Under the pieces are notes generated by a model. The model worked only from the letters and a program-made list of their open reading frames with translations. It had not been told where the DNA came from and ran no database searches. A stretch of DNA of 25,765 bases from Bacteroidales bacterium H5. GTDB lineage: Bacteria > Bacteroidota > Bacteroidia > Bacteroidales > Muribaculaceae. Each line of letters starts with the position of its first letter. Positions within the stretch are counted from its first letter, which is position 1. Positions 17,127-24,415 of this stretch are shown here, piece by piece. The position numbers were made by a program, and so were the translations under genes. The stretch covers positions 17,061 to 42,825 of the forward strand of contig DAAQ01000007.1 of NCBI GenBank assembly GCA_001701225.1, read 5' to 3'.

Positions 17127-18175
17127 GAGACGGTCTTCATCTTCATGGCCAGCGAGGAGAGCAGGAAATTCTTGCTGCGTTCGATGCGGGCCTCAAGCTG
17201 TTCGGCGTTTGTGCCGGTGAGGTCGAGCATGCGGGCGTTGGACTGGTCGGAGCGCATTATGAGGTTATGGCTTTTACCGAATATCTTGGAGAATGCCAGT
17301 GCGTGGTACGAGTTGGAGAATATCTCTTTCGCGCCGTCGAACAATGCCAGGAACTCGACAGGACCGGCCTTGACGATATGTCTCGAGTGAGGAGTGGGAT
17401 AGCCGAGCGAGATGATGGGACAGCGCAGCTCGCGTGCCCTCGCGCGTGCCTGTGACGTGATTAGCGACGACCCCTCAAGGTCGTAGGTAAGGATGTATCG
17501 CTCGGGCAATGCGGGCAGTTCGGCACCTGAGGCGAGTTCGCGCCATTCGTCGGCCGGGAGGAGGAACACCGGGTCGCAGACATGCTCGCCGTCATATCCG
17601 AGTGATCTTAGCAAGTCTACCCCTGTACGCTCGCGCACCGAAATCTCGTCCAGGAGTCCGAGATGTTTCTTTACAGACGGTTCGGACCCGTGTGCGAGCA
17701 GTGCCGACCCGAAGCTGGCGCCGTATGATACGCGTCTTGCTTTCTCGGGGCCGAAATCGAGATAGAAGGCCGGGTCGTGGCCGTTGTTGAGGAATGTGTT
17801 CCATATCTGGTCGCTTCCGGCGATGAGTATGTCGGCCCGGATGTCGGCGGAACGCAGTTCGTCGAGCGTGTGATAACATTCGGTGGTCAGAGGCAGATAT
17901 GTAGATTTGAACTTATCGAAATATTCCTTGCGTCCGTTAGAGAGCAGACGTCCGGGAAGTTTTGCAAGAAAGTAGAGCTGGCGCAACCCCGGATAGTCGA
18001 ACCGTGGATCGCATAAGGTGTCCAGTTTGTATTGTCCGTCGAGATAGCCGGGCTTGTAATTGATGATACTGACCGTATGGCCCGCGTCAGCAATGAACTT
18101 TGACAGGGCATACGCCTGAAGCGACGCTCCATGGCTATATCCGTCATGACAGGTGATGATTGCAGCTTGACACAT
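17123..18175 (-). CDS. polysaccharide pyruvyl transferase family protein
   Basis: A 350-residue cytoplasmic enzyme expected to transfer a pyruvate ketal from phosphoenolpyruvate to a sugar, giving the polymer an acidic decoration. Motifs of the PF04230 family are visible: CHDGYSHGASLQAYAL near the N-terminus (an N-terminal GxxLQ-type loop), LIAGSDQIWNT (about 116-126), SYGASFGS, ISVRERTGVDLLRSLG, VCDPVFLL and, late, FSNSYHALAFSKIFG. The two-domain GT-B-like layout and length are normal. It is the first gene of the tightly coupled glycosyltransferase block, following an AT-rich gap after wzc. Some family members act on other substrates, so the exact acceptor is uncertain. Confidence 0.88.
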   Translation of the reverse strand: MCQAAIITCHDGYSHGASLQAYALSKFIADAGHTVSIINYKPGYLDGQYKLDTLCDPRFDYPGLRQLYFLAKLPGRLLSNGRKEYFDKFKSTYLPLTTECYHTLDELRSADIRADILIAGSDQIWNTFLNNGHDPAFYLDFGPEKARRVSYGASFGSALLAHGSEPSVKKHLGLLDEISVRERTGVDLLRSLGYDGEHVCDPVFLLPADEWRELASGAELPALPERYILTYDLEGSSLITSQARARARELRCPIISLGYPTPHSRHIVKAGPVEFLALFDGAKEIFSNSYHALAFSKIFGKSHNLIMRSDQSNARMLDLTGTNAEQLEARIERSKNFLLSSLAMKMKTVS

Positions 18176-18356
18176 AGGTTTTTAAGAATTGCAGTTGTAA
18201 ATGTATTTTTGTATTATAGCATAATGATAACAAATCGTGAATTGATTAAGTTTTCATATTCAACTGCCTAATACATTATTGAAAGATACGAATAAATCCG
18301 GGTGATCAGTGTGATTGGATATCTGTAGATGTGACGACAGGATGTGTTGTCGTGAA
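18176..18356. other. AT-rich spacer between wzc and the glycosyltransferase block
   Basis: These 181 bases are far more AT-rich than the genes on either side and break an otherwise close-packed locus. On the minus strand a weak TACATTTA (18205-18198) and a TATAAT (18218-18213) lie upstream of the pyruvyl transferase start, with a TTTG at 18234-18231. Spacing is not ideal, so a second promoter is only possible. A short 6-bp stem near 18334-18353 lacks a T-run and is not a convincing terminator. Confidence 0.45.
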
Positions 18357-20822
18357 TCAGTCACGGTTCTCCTCTTCGGAGTAACCGTATTTGCCGTAGT
18401 GGCCGTAATGGTAACCGTAGCGGTGATAGCCGTAGCGCGAGTAGCCGTAGTGCGAGAACTCCTCGTGTGTGCCGTTGAGGAGTATCGAGAGGTTGGGGAA
18501 ACGGCGTTCTTCATACCATTTCTCGATGTCGGGGAGGAAAGCCCGGTCGAGCACATGCGCCCTCACCACAAACAGTGTCATCTCGGCATAGCGCGATATG
18601 ATGGCGGCATCGGCCACAATCTCGACGGGGGGACAGTCGATGAACACGTAGTCATACTCCTCCCTGAGGGCCTCGATGAACTTTGGAAACCGCGGGTTGA
18701 AAAGCAGCTCTGTGGGGTTTGGCGGGATGGTGCCGACGGGAATCACGTCGAGCTCGTCAAGATGGCATATCACCTGGTGATAGTCCTGTATCTGGCCCGA
18801 GAGATAGTTGGAGACACCCGTGTCGGGCGTGCCGACATATTTTGAGAGCGAGCCCCGTCGCAGGTCGAGGTCGAGGGCAACGACCTTCTTACCCTTGATG
18901 GAGAGGGATTTCGAGAGGTTTGCGGTGATGAACGTCTTGCCTGAACCGGGGTTCATCGAGGTCAGCATCACCACATGATGTCCCCCCTCGAACCCGAGTA
19001 TGAACTCGAGGTTGGTGCGCACCACACGGAATGCCTCGTTCATGATGTTGCGGCTCTTCTCCTTGACTATGAGCTGTGTCTCGGTCTCCTCTCTGGTCAG
19101 CTGCACACGCTTGTTGCCTTTCTTGTGCACGGTGGCCTGCGGTATCTCGCCGACAAATGGGGCGTGCAGCGACTCTATGTCCTTGCGTCCGCGCACGGCG
19201 GTGTTGAAGCTCTCGACGAGCAGGAGCACCAGGGCCGGGAGACCTATGCCGACCAGGGCGGCTATCCCTATGACCAGCGGTATGTTGGGATTGACCGGCA
19301 CGGGGTCTGATGTAGGATGCTCGATGAGGCGCGTGTTATAGGCCGTGAATGCCTGCGAGAGTTCGTTTTCCTCGCGTTTCTGTAGCAGGAAGAGGTAGAG
19401 GGATTCCTTGACCTTCTGCTGACGCTCGACCGACAGCAGGTATTTGGCCTGCTGCGGGTTTGCGGCCAGCTTGCCCACGGCCTGCGACCTCACCCCGGCC
19501 ACCGCCCGGCGCTGGGTGTTGAGCATGGTGAGCTCGTTGTCGAGCGAACCCACGATAGACTGTTTCATCGTCGAGAGCTTCTGGTCTATGTCCATGACCA
19601 GGGGATTCTGGGCCGACGAGATTGACAGGTGGTTGTTGCGCTGCAGCAGCAGTGAGTTGTATGCGGTTATCTGTGCCTCGATGCTGGGGTTGTCTATGCC
19701 CGAGTTGGCGGGGAGCTGCTCATGGTCGTGCAGCCCGTCGGTGAGGTAGTTGCGCAGATAGCGTGTCATGTAGAGGCGGTTGTCTATGACGCGGGCCTCG
19801 TCTTCGGATGTCGTCATCTGGTTCAGCGCGATTCCGCCCACGGCATCCACGTCGGTCATGAGGTTGCGGCTCTTGTAGTCCGAGATGTCCGAGTCGACGT
19901 TGCCCAGCTCCCCCTCGATTATCGACAGGCGCTCGCGGATGAAGTCTGTCGTCGAGGCGGTTATCTGGTTGCGGTCCTTGACCCAGTTCTCGTTGTAGAC
20001 AGCCACGATTGTCGACAGGATGTCCTCGCCGCGTGTGCGCGACACGTCGTCGATGCTCATGTCTATTATGGATGCCTTCTGGTCGCGCTGGCGCACGTCG
20101 AGGCGCGAGCCGATGTCTCCCACCACATCGCGCATTGAGTTGCGGTTGACCTTGAGGATGTCGGTCTTGCCGCTGACATAGTATGGCGACGGCGATACCC
20201 TGAGCACTCCCATCGGTGTCTTTACGGTCTGTCCGAGCCTGAATGTCACGCTTCCGTCGAGTGGCATGCCGTTGAGTGTCATCGAGCTGACGGTGACGGT
20301 GCTGTCCTTGCCGAGCTCGAGGTCAAACGAGGCATAGTCTGTGTCGGGCATGTCGGGAAACCGTATGTCTACCGGGAGGTCGATGCCGTATGCGAGGTTG
20401 TCGTGGAATGCGCCGCTGTGATATGCCTCGACACTGAGGTTGAGCCTGTCTACAGCCTCGCGTATCGACGCGAGGGTCTTGATGCTCATTATCTCGTTGG
20501 TGATGTTGACGCCGGGGTTGTGTATGCCGAGCTGTGTCATCAGCTCCTCGCCAGCCCCGTTCTTGTCCTCTGCCTTGATCATTATGGAGGCCGTGGAACG
20601 GTATATGGCGGGTGTTATCTGCAGGTAGTAGTATGCTCCGGCCAGGGCCACGCATATGGACAGCACGAACCACCGCCAGTGGCCCATGAAGAGGAAGAGC
20701 GAGTCCTTGAGCCTGACGAAGCTGTCGGGCTGGTGCTTGTGCGGTACCTGTGTGTTTATGACGACACTGTTGTGCTCGAGGGTGGCTGTCTGCAGTGGGT
20801 CGGGGTCTAAGTTGCGTTGCAT
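18357..20822 (-). CDS. wzc: Wzc-type polysaccharide co-polymerase and tyrosine autokinase
   Basis: An 821-residue inner-membrane protein that controls chain length and export with Wza. Transmembrane helices lie at about 51-68 and 515-535 and enclose a large periplasmic, partly coiled-coil Wzz-like domain (70-514). The cytoplasmic BY-kinase domain has Walker A MNPGSGKT (Lys629), Walker A' ALDLDLRRGS (Asp651 and Asp653) and Walker B FIDCPP (Asp729). The tail at 790-815 packs ten tyrosines in alternating YGY/RYGY units, the site of trans-autophosphorylation in this enzyme class. The fused one-protein form is typical for Bacteroidetes. The gene starts 37 bases after the wza stop. No partner low-molecular-weight phosphatase is in the window. 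Confidence 0.95.
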   Translation of the reverse strand: MQRNLDPDPLQTATLEHNSVVINTQVPHKHQPDSFVRLKDSLFLFMGHWRWFVLSICVALAGAYYYLQITPAIYRSTASIMIKAEDKNGAGEELMTQLGIHNPGVNITNEIMSIKTLASIREAVDRLNLSVEAYHSGAFHDNLAYGIDLPVDIRFPDMPDTDYASFDLELGKDSTVTVSSMTLNGMPLDGSVTFRLGQTVKTPMGVLRVSPSPYYVSGKTDILKVNRNSMRDVVGDIGSRLDVRQRDQKASIIDMSIDDVSRTRGEDILSTIVAVYNENWVKDRNQITASTTDFIRERLSIIEGELGNVDSDISDYKSRNLMTDVDAVGGIALNQMTTSEDEARVIDNRLYMTRYLRNYLTDGLHDHEQLPANSGIDNPSIEAQITAYNSLLLQRNNHLSISSAQNPLVMDIDQKLSTMKQSIVGSLDNELTMLNTQRRAVAGVRSQAVGKLAANPQQAKYLLSVERQQKVKESLYLFLLQKREENELSQAFTAYNTRLIEHPTSDPVPVNPNIPLVIGIAALVGIGLPALVLLLVESFNTAVRGRKDIESLHAPFVGEIPQATVHKKGNKRVQLTREETETQLIVKEKSRNIMNEAFRVVRTNLEFILGFEGGHHVVMLTSMNPGSGKTFITANLSKSLSIKGKKVVALDLDLRRGSLSKYVGTPDTGVSNYLSGQIQDYHQVICHLDELDVIPVGTIPPNPTELLFNPRFPKFIEALREEYDYVFIDCPPVEIVADAAIISRYAEMTLFVVRAHVLDRAFLPDIEKWYEERRFPNLSILLNGTHEEFSHYGYSRYGYHRYGYHYGHYGKYGYSEEENRD

Positions 20823-20859
20823 CGTTTGCCTGTGGGATGTGTTTCTGTGTCGGTTTCTG

Positions 20860-21645
20860 TCATTTTACGAACAGCACCGCTATGGTGCTGGCGAACGTGA
20901 GCATCGAGATCCAGAATGTAGGGGTCATGTACGAGCTGCCGTTGGCTGTCGACTGGTTCTGCTTGACCTGGTTCGGCTCGATGTATATCATGTCGTTCTG
21001 GCGCACATAGTAGGCGGGAGATGCATAGAGGTCGTCGGTCTTGGTGAGGTCTACCTGATAGACGGTCTGTGTGTCCCCCTCGGTGCGGATGACACGTATG
21101 TTGGTGCGCCGTCCGTGTATGTTGAGGTCGCCCGAGATTGACAGGGCCTCGAGCAGGTTGAGCCTGTCGTCGGGAAACTCGTGGCGTCCCACGCCCGACT
21201 CGCCGATGATGTAGTATGCCATGCGTGGAAACTCGACCGTCACGACCGGATCGCGCAGCAGACTACCCGAGAGGAGCTTGTATTTCACCATATCGGCTAT
21301 CTCGAGTCTGGTGAGGCCGTCGACCTGTATCTTGCCGAGGATGGGCATGTCGATGTTGCCGGCGCGGTCTACCGTAAAGTATTGGCTCTCGCGCATGTTG
21401 CCGCTGCCCGAATAGTTGGACGAGTATGTCTGGTTGAGGTTGAACATGTTGGCCAGCTCCTGGTCGCGCGAGTGCACGATGACAGACACGCGGTCTCCGG
21501 GGGCGGCGCGCAGCTCTCCGTCAGACTGTAGGGTGATGGTGGTATTGGGGGGAAGGTCCTGGACATAGATTATGTCCTTGGCGGGACCGCACGAGGTCAG
21601 CACGGATATGGCAAGGGCCGTGATGGCCGGCAAAATGTGTTTCAT
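20860..21645 (-). CDS. wza: Wza-type outer-membrane polysaccharide export lipoprotein
   Basis: A 261-residue exporter subunit. The signal peptide ends in LTSC with Cys19 as the lipidated residue. Residues about 28-120 form the Poly_export domain (IIYVQDLPPN, APGDRVSVIVHSRDQELANMFN, then YFTVDRAGNIDMPILGKIQVDGLT). Residues about 130-220 form a SLBB-like domain (YYIIGESGVGRHEFPDDRLNLLEALSISGDL and YYVRQNDMIYIEPN). A hydrophobic C-terminal helix (about 242-260) takes the place of the amphipathic outer-membrane helix of E. coli Wza and is typical of the shorter Bacteroidetes form. The gene lies between the antiterminator gene and wzc, as in many Bacteroidales capsule loci. Confidence 0.93.
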   Translation of the reverse strand: MKHILPAITALAISVLTSCGPAKDIIYVQDLPPNTTITLQSDGELRAAPGDRVSVIVHSRDQELANMFNLNQTYSSNYSGSGNMRESQYFTVDRAGNIDMPILGKIQVDGLTRLEIADMVKYKLLSGSLLRDPVVTVEFPRMAYYIIGESGVGRHEFPDDRLNLLEALSISGDLNIHGRRTNIRVIRTEGDTQTVYQVDLTKTDDLYASPAYYVRQNDMIYIEPNQVKQNQSTANGSSYMTPTFWISMLTFASTIAVLFVK

Positions 21646-21717
21646 GTGGGTGTGAACGGATGTGTTTTCTGTGGATTTGCTGTGGAAGCAGGGTGTCCCC
21701 GTCGCCGGAGACTCCCG

Positions 21718-22290
21718 TCAGCTTTCAATCTTGCAGAGGAAAGGGCGGGGGATGTATCCCGTGGCCACGGCGCAGAGCCCTTCGATTGTCACCACGAGGC
21801 GGCGGTTGTCGCGTATGCGGACGATATGTCCCTCCGAACCCTTGAAAGGGCCGTCTGTGACCTTCACACGGTCGCCGCAGTGATATTGGGGGGCGTCGTC
21901 ACCGAGATACTCTATCTCCTCTGGGTGTCCCGAGGTGACAAGCATGAATATCTCCATCTCTTTGGGGGGGATAGGCACCGGGATGCGTCCTGTGTCTGTG
22001 CGGCGTGTGTAGACCATGGCACGTCCCTCGACGATGTTCTGCAGTTCGAGGGCTGCGTCGGGTATTGTGCGGACAAACATCAGTGACGACACCAGCGGGC
22101 GTGTGACCTTGCGTCTGACGCCTCCACGCTCGACTACTTTGGTCGACAGTGGAATGTAGCTCTCCATGCCATGACGTGCGGCAAGCTCGTCGCGTAGCGC
22201 GAACACTCTGTTATAGAACACCTTGAGCGCATACCATTGCGGATAGGCGCATCTGTCGCATATCTGTGGCGATGTGGCTGTAGTGTTCAT
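21718..22290 (-). CDS. UpxY-like NusG-family transcription antiterminator for the polysaccharide operon
   Basis: A 190-residue specialised NusG paralogue. Residues about 17-115 are an NGN domain (QWYALKVFYNRVF at 18-30, ESYIPLST, then RPLVSSLMFVR). Residues 137-165 are a KOW motif (CGDRVKVTDGPFKGSEGHIVRI). In Bacteroides, UpxY proteins travel with RNA polymerase and prevent premature termination in the 5' leader of their own capsule operon. Here it is the first gene after a leader of about 225 nt with two hairpins, and wza and wzc follow, which fits that role. Four cysteines (11, 14, 138, 173) include a Cys-x-x-Cys near the N-terminus. No UpxZ-like gene, the usual antagonist in Bacteroides, is next to it. 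Confidence 0.88.
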   Translation of the reverse strand: MNTTATSPQICDRCAYPQWYALKVFYNRVFALRDELAARHGMESYIPLSTKVVERGGVRRKVTRPLVSSLMFVRTIPDAALELQNIVEGRAMVYTRRTDTGRIPVPIPPKEMEIFMLVTSGHPEEIEYLGDDAPQYHCGDRVKVTDGPFKGSEGHIVRIRDNRRLVVTIEGLCAVATGYIPRPFLCKIES

Positions 22291-22336
22291 GGCCCGTTGA
22301 TTAAGGTGATGGCGGCTCGGGGCATATCTCCCATTC

Positions 22337-22364
22337 CCCGCTCCCGTGATGCCGCGGGTGCGGG
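22337..22364 (-). promoter_or_regulatory. GC-rich hairpin in the UpxY leader
   Basis: CCCGC (22337-22341) pairs with GCGGG (22360-22364) and, after one mismatch, CCCG (22343-22346) pairs with CGGG (22355-22358), closing an 8-base loop. It lies about 50-75 bases before the antiterminator start codon. It could be a pause or termination point relieved by the UpxY-like protein, but it has no following T-run. Confidence 0.35.
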
Positions 22365-22385
22365 CAGGCGAAGTCAGTCCGGCTA

Positions 22386-22407
22386 TTTCAAAAATTTGAT
22401 TTTGAAA
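22386..22407 (-). promoter_or_regulatory. AT-rich hairpin in the UpxY leader
   Basis: A perfect 8-bp stem, TTTCAAAA (22386-22393) with TTTTGAAA (22400-22407), closes a 6-base loop. It sits about 110-130 nt downstream of the predicted transcription start, inside the untranslated leader. Its position suits a recognition element for a NusG-type factor; this is inference. Confidence 0.35.
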
Positions 22408-22521
22408 CCTCGGATCTCCCTCCTGTGGCCCGATATCCGGTGCCTGGATGGGTTGACCCCGAAATCTCAGAAGCTTTCCGTCGTGGTGTCAGCTACTTTT
22501 ATTCTGCTCTGTTTCGTATTG

Positions 22522-22529
22522 CAAAGTTA
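22522..22529 (-). promoter_or_regulatory. -7 promoter box upstream of the polysaccharide operon
   Basis: On the minus strand the sequence is TAACTTTG, an exact match to the Bacteroidetes TAnnTTTG -7 element. No clear TTTG is found 19-21 bases upstream, so the promoter would be weak or activator-dependent. The start would lie near 22515, leaving about 225 nt of leader before the UpxY-like gene. Confidence 0.55.
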
Positions 22530-22586
22530 CAAAAAAAGGTCTATCGAACTGCTCCCCGACTTTTAATTTTTGTTAACGAATGGATT

Positions 22587-22621
22587 AAAATACCCTCCCC
22601 GGCCGTCTGCCGGAGAGGGTA
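22587..22621 (-). terminator. intrinsic terminator of the MetE-like gene
   Basis: TACCCTC (22591-22597) pairs with GAGGGTA (22615-22621), then, after a C/A mismatch, CCGGC (22599-22603) pairs with GCCGG (22609-22613), leaving a 5-base loop. On the minus strand the stem is followed at once by TTTT (22590-22587). It ends 36 bases past the stop at 22658 and insulates the gene from the polysaccharide promoter. Confidence 0.85.
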
Positions 22622-22657
22622 GGAATGATGTATGGATTGATTTTCTGTAAGGGAGGT

Positions 22658-23785
22658 TTACTGTTCGTCGGTGGCCAGCATGTCTGCAGCCTGGTTGAGC
22701 AGGTCTATCTTGGCCCACTGGGTCTCGTAGTTGAGTCCCTGGCGCTCGCGGTCCCTGACCTTGAACCCGCAAGTGGGTGAAATTGAGATCCATTCGGGGC
22801 TCACGTATCTGCGGGCCACGCGCACGGCGTTGACCACATCACCGATATCCTCGAGTCCGGCCATGCTTCCGTCCACCAGCCCGAGTATGGCGCGGCGTCC
22901 GGCGGGGAAATTGGCAAGCTGCTCGAACTGTGCGGGCGAGTTGATGTCGAACGGCAGCAGGAATGCGTCGGCGCATATCTCGTCGAACATGCGGCGCAGG
23001 TGGGTCTGCTCCTCTTCGTTGTCCCAGCGGGGTATGCGGGTCTCGTCGGCTGCGATGGAGAGTGTTATCTCGAGGTCGTCGGGGCGTCCCTCTATCGACG
23101 AGTTGATGAGATGGACAAGCGTCGCGGTGATGGCGTCGGGGTCGAGGCCGCCAAGCAGCAGGGTGCGCTGGAAATCGGTGTCGCACAGACGCCCCCATAC
23201 CGACGAGTCGAGCTGTATGTGGCGGCATCCCAGGCGATAGAGCTCGTTGATGGTGAGGCGGTATGCCTCGGTGATGTCATCGAGCAATGTGCCGGGGCTG
23301 CTGTATATCTTGCCGGGGTCGCCGTTGCTCAGCATCAGTATGCGCATGTAGAGTTCGCCGGGCGAGGGGATGGTCTGGCGTACCTCGGCACGCCCTGCGG
23401 CCAGCTCCTTGAGGTGTGTGAACTTGCCGAAGAAAGGATGTTCGGGATTGTAGGCTATGCGTCCGTTGAACTTGAGCAGGTCGCGCCTCACGGGCTCGTC
23501 CTGCCATACGCGGCCTGTGTCGATGCGCTCGCGGTCAACTCCGAGAAGCCCTTCCCAGAAATCGCGGTCCCACGATTTGCGGCGCATCTCGCCGTCGGTC
23601 ACTATCTCGAGGCCGGATTCAATCTCGCGGTCTATGAGTCTGTCTATCACTGCATCCTCGACGGCGTGAAAATCTTCATCGCTTATCTGCCCCATTACCT
23701 TGCGCGAGATTGCCTGTTCAAGCTCCTCGGGGGGCAGGAAGCTCCCCACGATCTCTACGCGGGGACGTGCTGTCTTGTTTGTCAT
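22658..23785 (-). CDS. MetE-like (cobalamin-independent methionine synthase C-terminal family) protein, degenerate zinc site
   Basis: A 375-residue TIM-barrel protein of the UROD/MetE-like group. RVEIVGSFLPPEEL (9-22), ESGLEIVTDGEMRR (56-69), RHIQLDSSVWGRL (188-200), LGLVDGSMAGLED (301-313) and ISISPTCGFK (333-342) match the order of MetE C-terminal domain segments. Cys339 aligns with the last zinc cysteine of MetE. The His-x-Cys ligand site reads Ser-Ile-Ala-Ala (243-246), and the Glu ligand position appears as Asp280 in LLPFDIN, so zinc binding and homocysteine methylation are doubtful. The start at 23785 lies downstream of its promoter; an open frame to 23962 would include the promoter itself. 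The gene is monocistronic. Function is uncertain: it may be a methyltransferase with another thiol or substrate. Confidence 0.8.
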   Translation of the reverse strand: MTNKTARPRVEIVGSFLPPEELEQAISRKVMGQISDEDFHAVEDAVIDRLIDREIESGLEIVTDGEMRRKSWDRDFWEGLLGVDRERIDTGRVWQDEPVRRDLLKFNGRIAYNPEHPFFGKFTHLKELAAGRAEVRQTIPSPGELYMRILMLSNGDPGKIYSSPGTLLDDITEAYRLTINELYRLGCRHIQLDSSVWGRLCDTDFQRTLLLGGLDPDAITATLVHLINSSIEGRPDDLEITLSIAADETRIPRWDNEEEQTHLRRMFDEICADAFLLPFDINSPAQFEQLANFPAGRRAILGLVDGSMAGLEDIGDVVNAVRVARRYVSPEWISISPTCGFKVRDRERQGLNYETQWAKIDLLNQAADMLATDEQ

Positions 23786-23826
23786 AATTAAGGAAAGTAA
23801 TTTTGAAATCACTTTTTTCCGCGCTG

Positions 23827-23858
23827 CAAAGTTAATAATTTCCGCCGACATAGCCAAT
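23827..23858 (-). promoter_or_regulatory. promoter of the MetE-like gene
   Basis: Minus strand: ATTG at 23858-23855 (one base from TTTG), a 20-base spacer, and an exact TAACTTTG at 23834-23827. The start codon is about 40 bases downstream at 23785. The -33 box touches the stop codon of the next upstream gene (23859). Confidence 0.65.
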
Positions 23859-24380
23859 TTATCCTCTGACAAATGGTTGCATCGCACTCTGTGGCAGTGT
23901 CGCGACGGCCTCGCGGACAGCGCGCAACGCATCGCGCCCCTCGTCGGCAAATGACTTTGCAAGCCATCGCGCCACGGCGTAGTCGCCTCCGGCCACGGTG
24001 ACGAGGCGCGACAGGGCGGTCATGGCCACGCTCTGCTCGAGGCCGCGCCTGATTGTCCAGAGCGAGCTGTCGGGGAGGCGGCAGGGCAGGTCTATCGCGA
24101 TGCTCATGAGGTCGGGCGTGTCGGGCCCTTCGGGGGGTGTCGGGCCCGGGTCTGTGGTGGCATCCTCGGTGCCGAGGGTGCAGTCGCTTACGTATGGCAT
24201 CAGGCCGAGGGCGGTGTCGGCGAATGCCTGGCGCACAAGATTGACCATGAGTGCGCGGCGCGAGGGGTCAAGGAGGGGCGAGAGTATGGCGTGCTCGCTG
24301 TCGGGCATCGTGAGGCTGCGCATGGCGGCGAGCGAGCGGGCGGTGTCGGCGATGACTGAGGTGGATAGTACGAAAAGCAT
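23859..24380 (-). CDS. hypothetical protein, probably prophage-linked
   Basis: A 173-residue protein I do not recognise. It begins MLFVLSTSVIADTARSLAAMRS. The middle (about 75-88) is acidic and Pro/Thr/Asp-rich, looking like a flexible linker, and the ends are helical and Ala/Leu/Arg-rich with VAGGDYAVARWLAKSFADEG near 130-149. There is no signal peptide or membrane helix. The start at 24380 was chosen because it leaves a 35-base gap after the 126-residue gene; the frame stays open to 24665, but the extra part lies over that gene and has shadow-like His/Pro/Arg composition. With the portal-like gene upstream on the same strand, a phage structural role (for example an adaptor) is possible but unsupported by motif. 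Confidence 0.6.
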   Translation of the reverse strand: MLFVLSTSVIADTARSLAAMRSLTMPDSEHAILSPLLDPSRRALMVNLVRQAFADTALGLMPYVSDCTLGTEDATTDPGPTPPEGPDTPDLMSIAIDLPCRLPDSSLWTIRRGLEQSVAMTALSRLVTVAGGDYAVARWLAKSFADEGRDALRAVREAVATLPQSAMQPFVRG

Positions 24381-24415
24381 TGCGATAAAGAGGAATTGTG
24401 GATGATGGATGGGGG

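Larger units (their letters stand above)
22291..22657. other. leader and promoter region of the polysaccharide operon, with the terminator of the MetE-like gene
   Basis: This 367-base spacer has no credible gene. It contains, on the minus strand, the terminator of the MetE-like gene (22587-22621), a -7 promoter box (22522-22529), and a long leader with an AT-rich stem (22386-22407) and a GC-rich stem (22337-22364) upstream of the antiterminator start. I saw no pair of long inverted repeats flanking the promoter, so promoter inversion is not supported by eye. Confidence 0.7.

Noticed and set aside
18204..18211. Plus-strand TATTTTTG resembling a -7 box.
   Set aside because: No plus-strand gene lies downstream; the AT-rich spacer makes chance matches likely.
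22386..22407. Interpretation of the AT-rich leader hairpin as an invertible-promoter recombination site.
   Set aside because: The arms are only 8 bp and 6 bases apart; a promoter-inversion site needs arms on both sides of the promoter at 22522-22529.
23786..23962. 59-residue N-terminal extension of the MetE-like gene.
   Set aside because: It would include the promoter (23827-23858) and overlap the upstream gene; composition is shadow-like.
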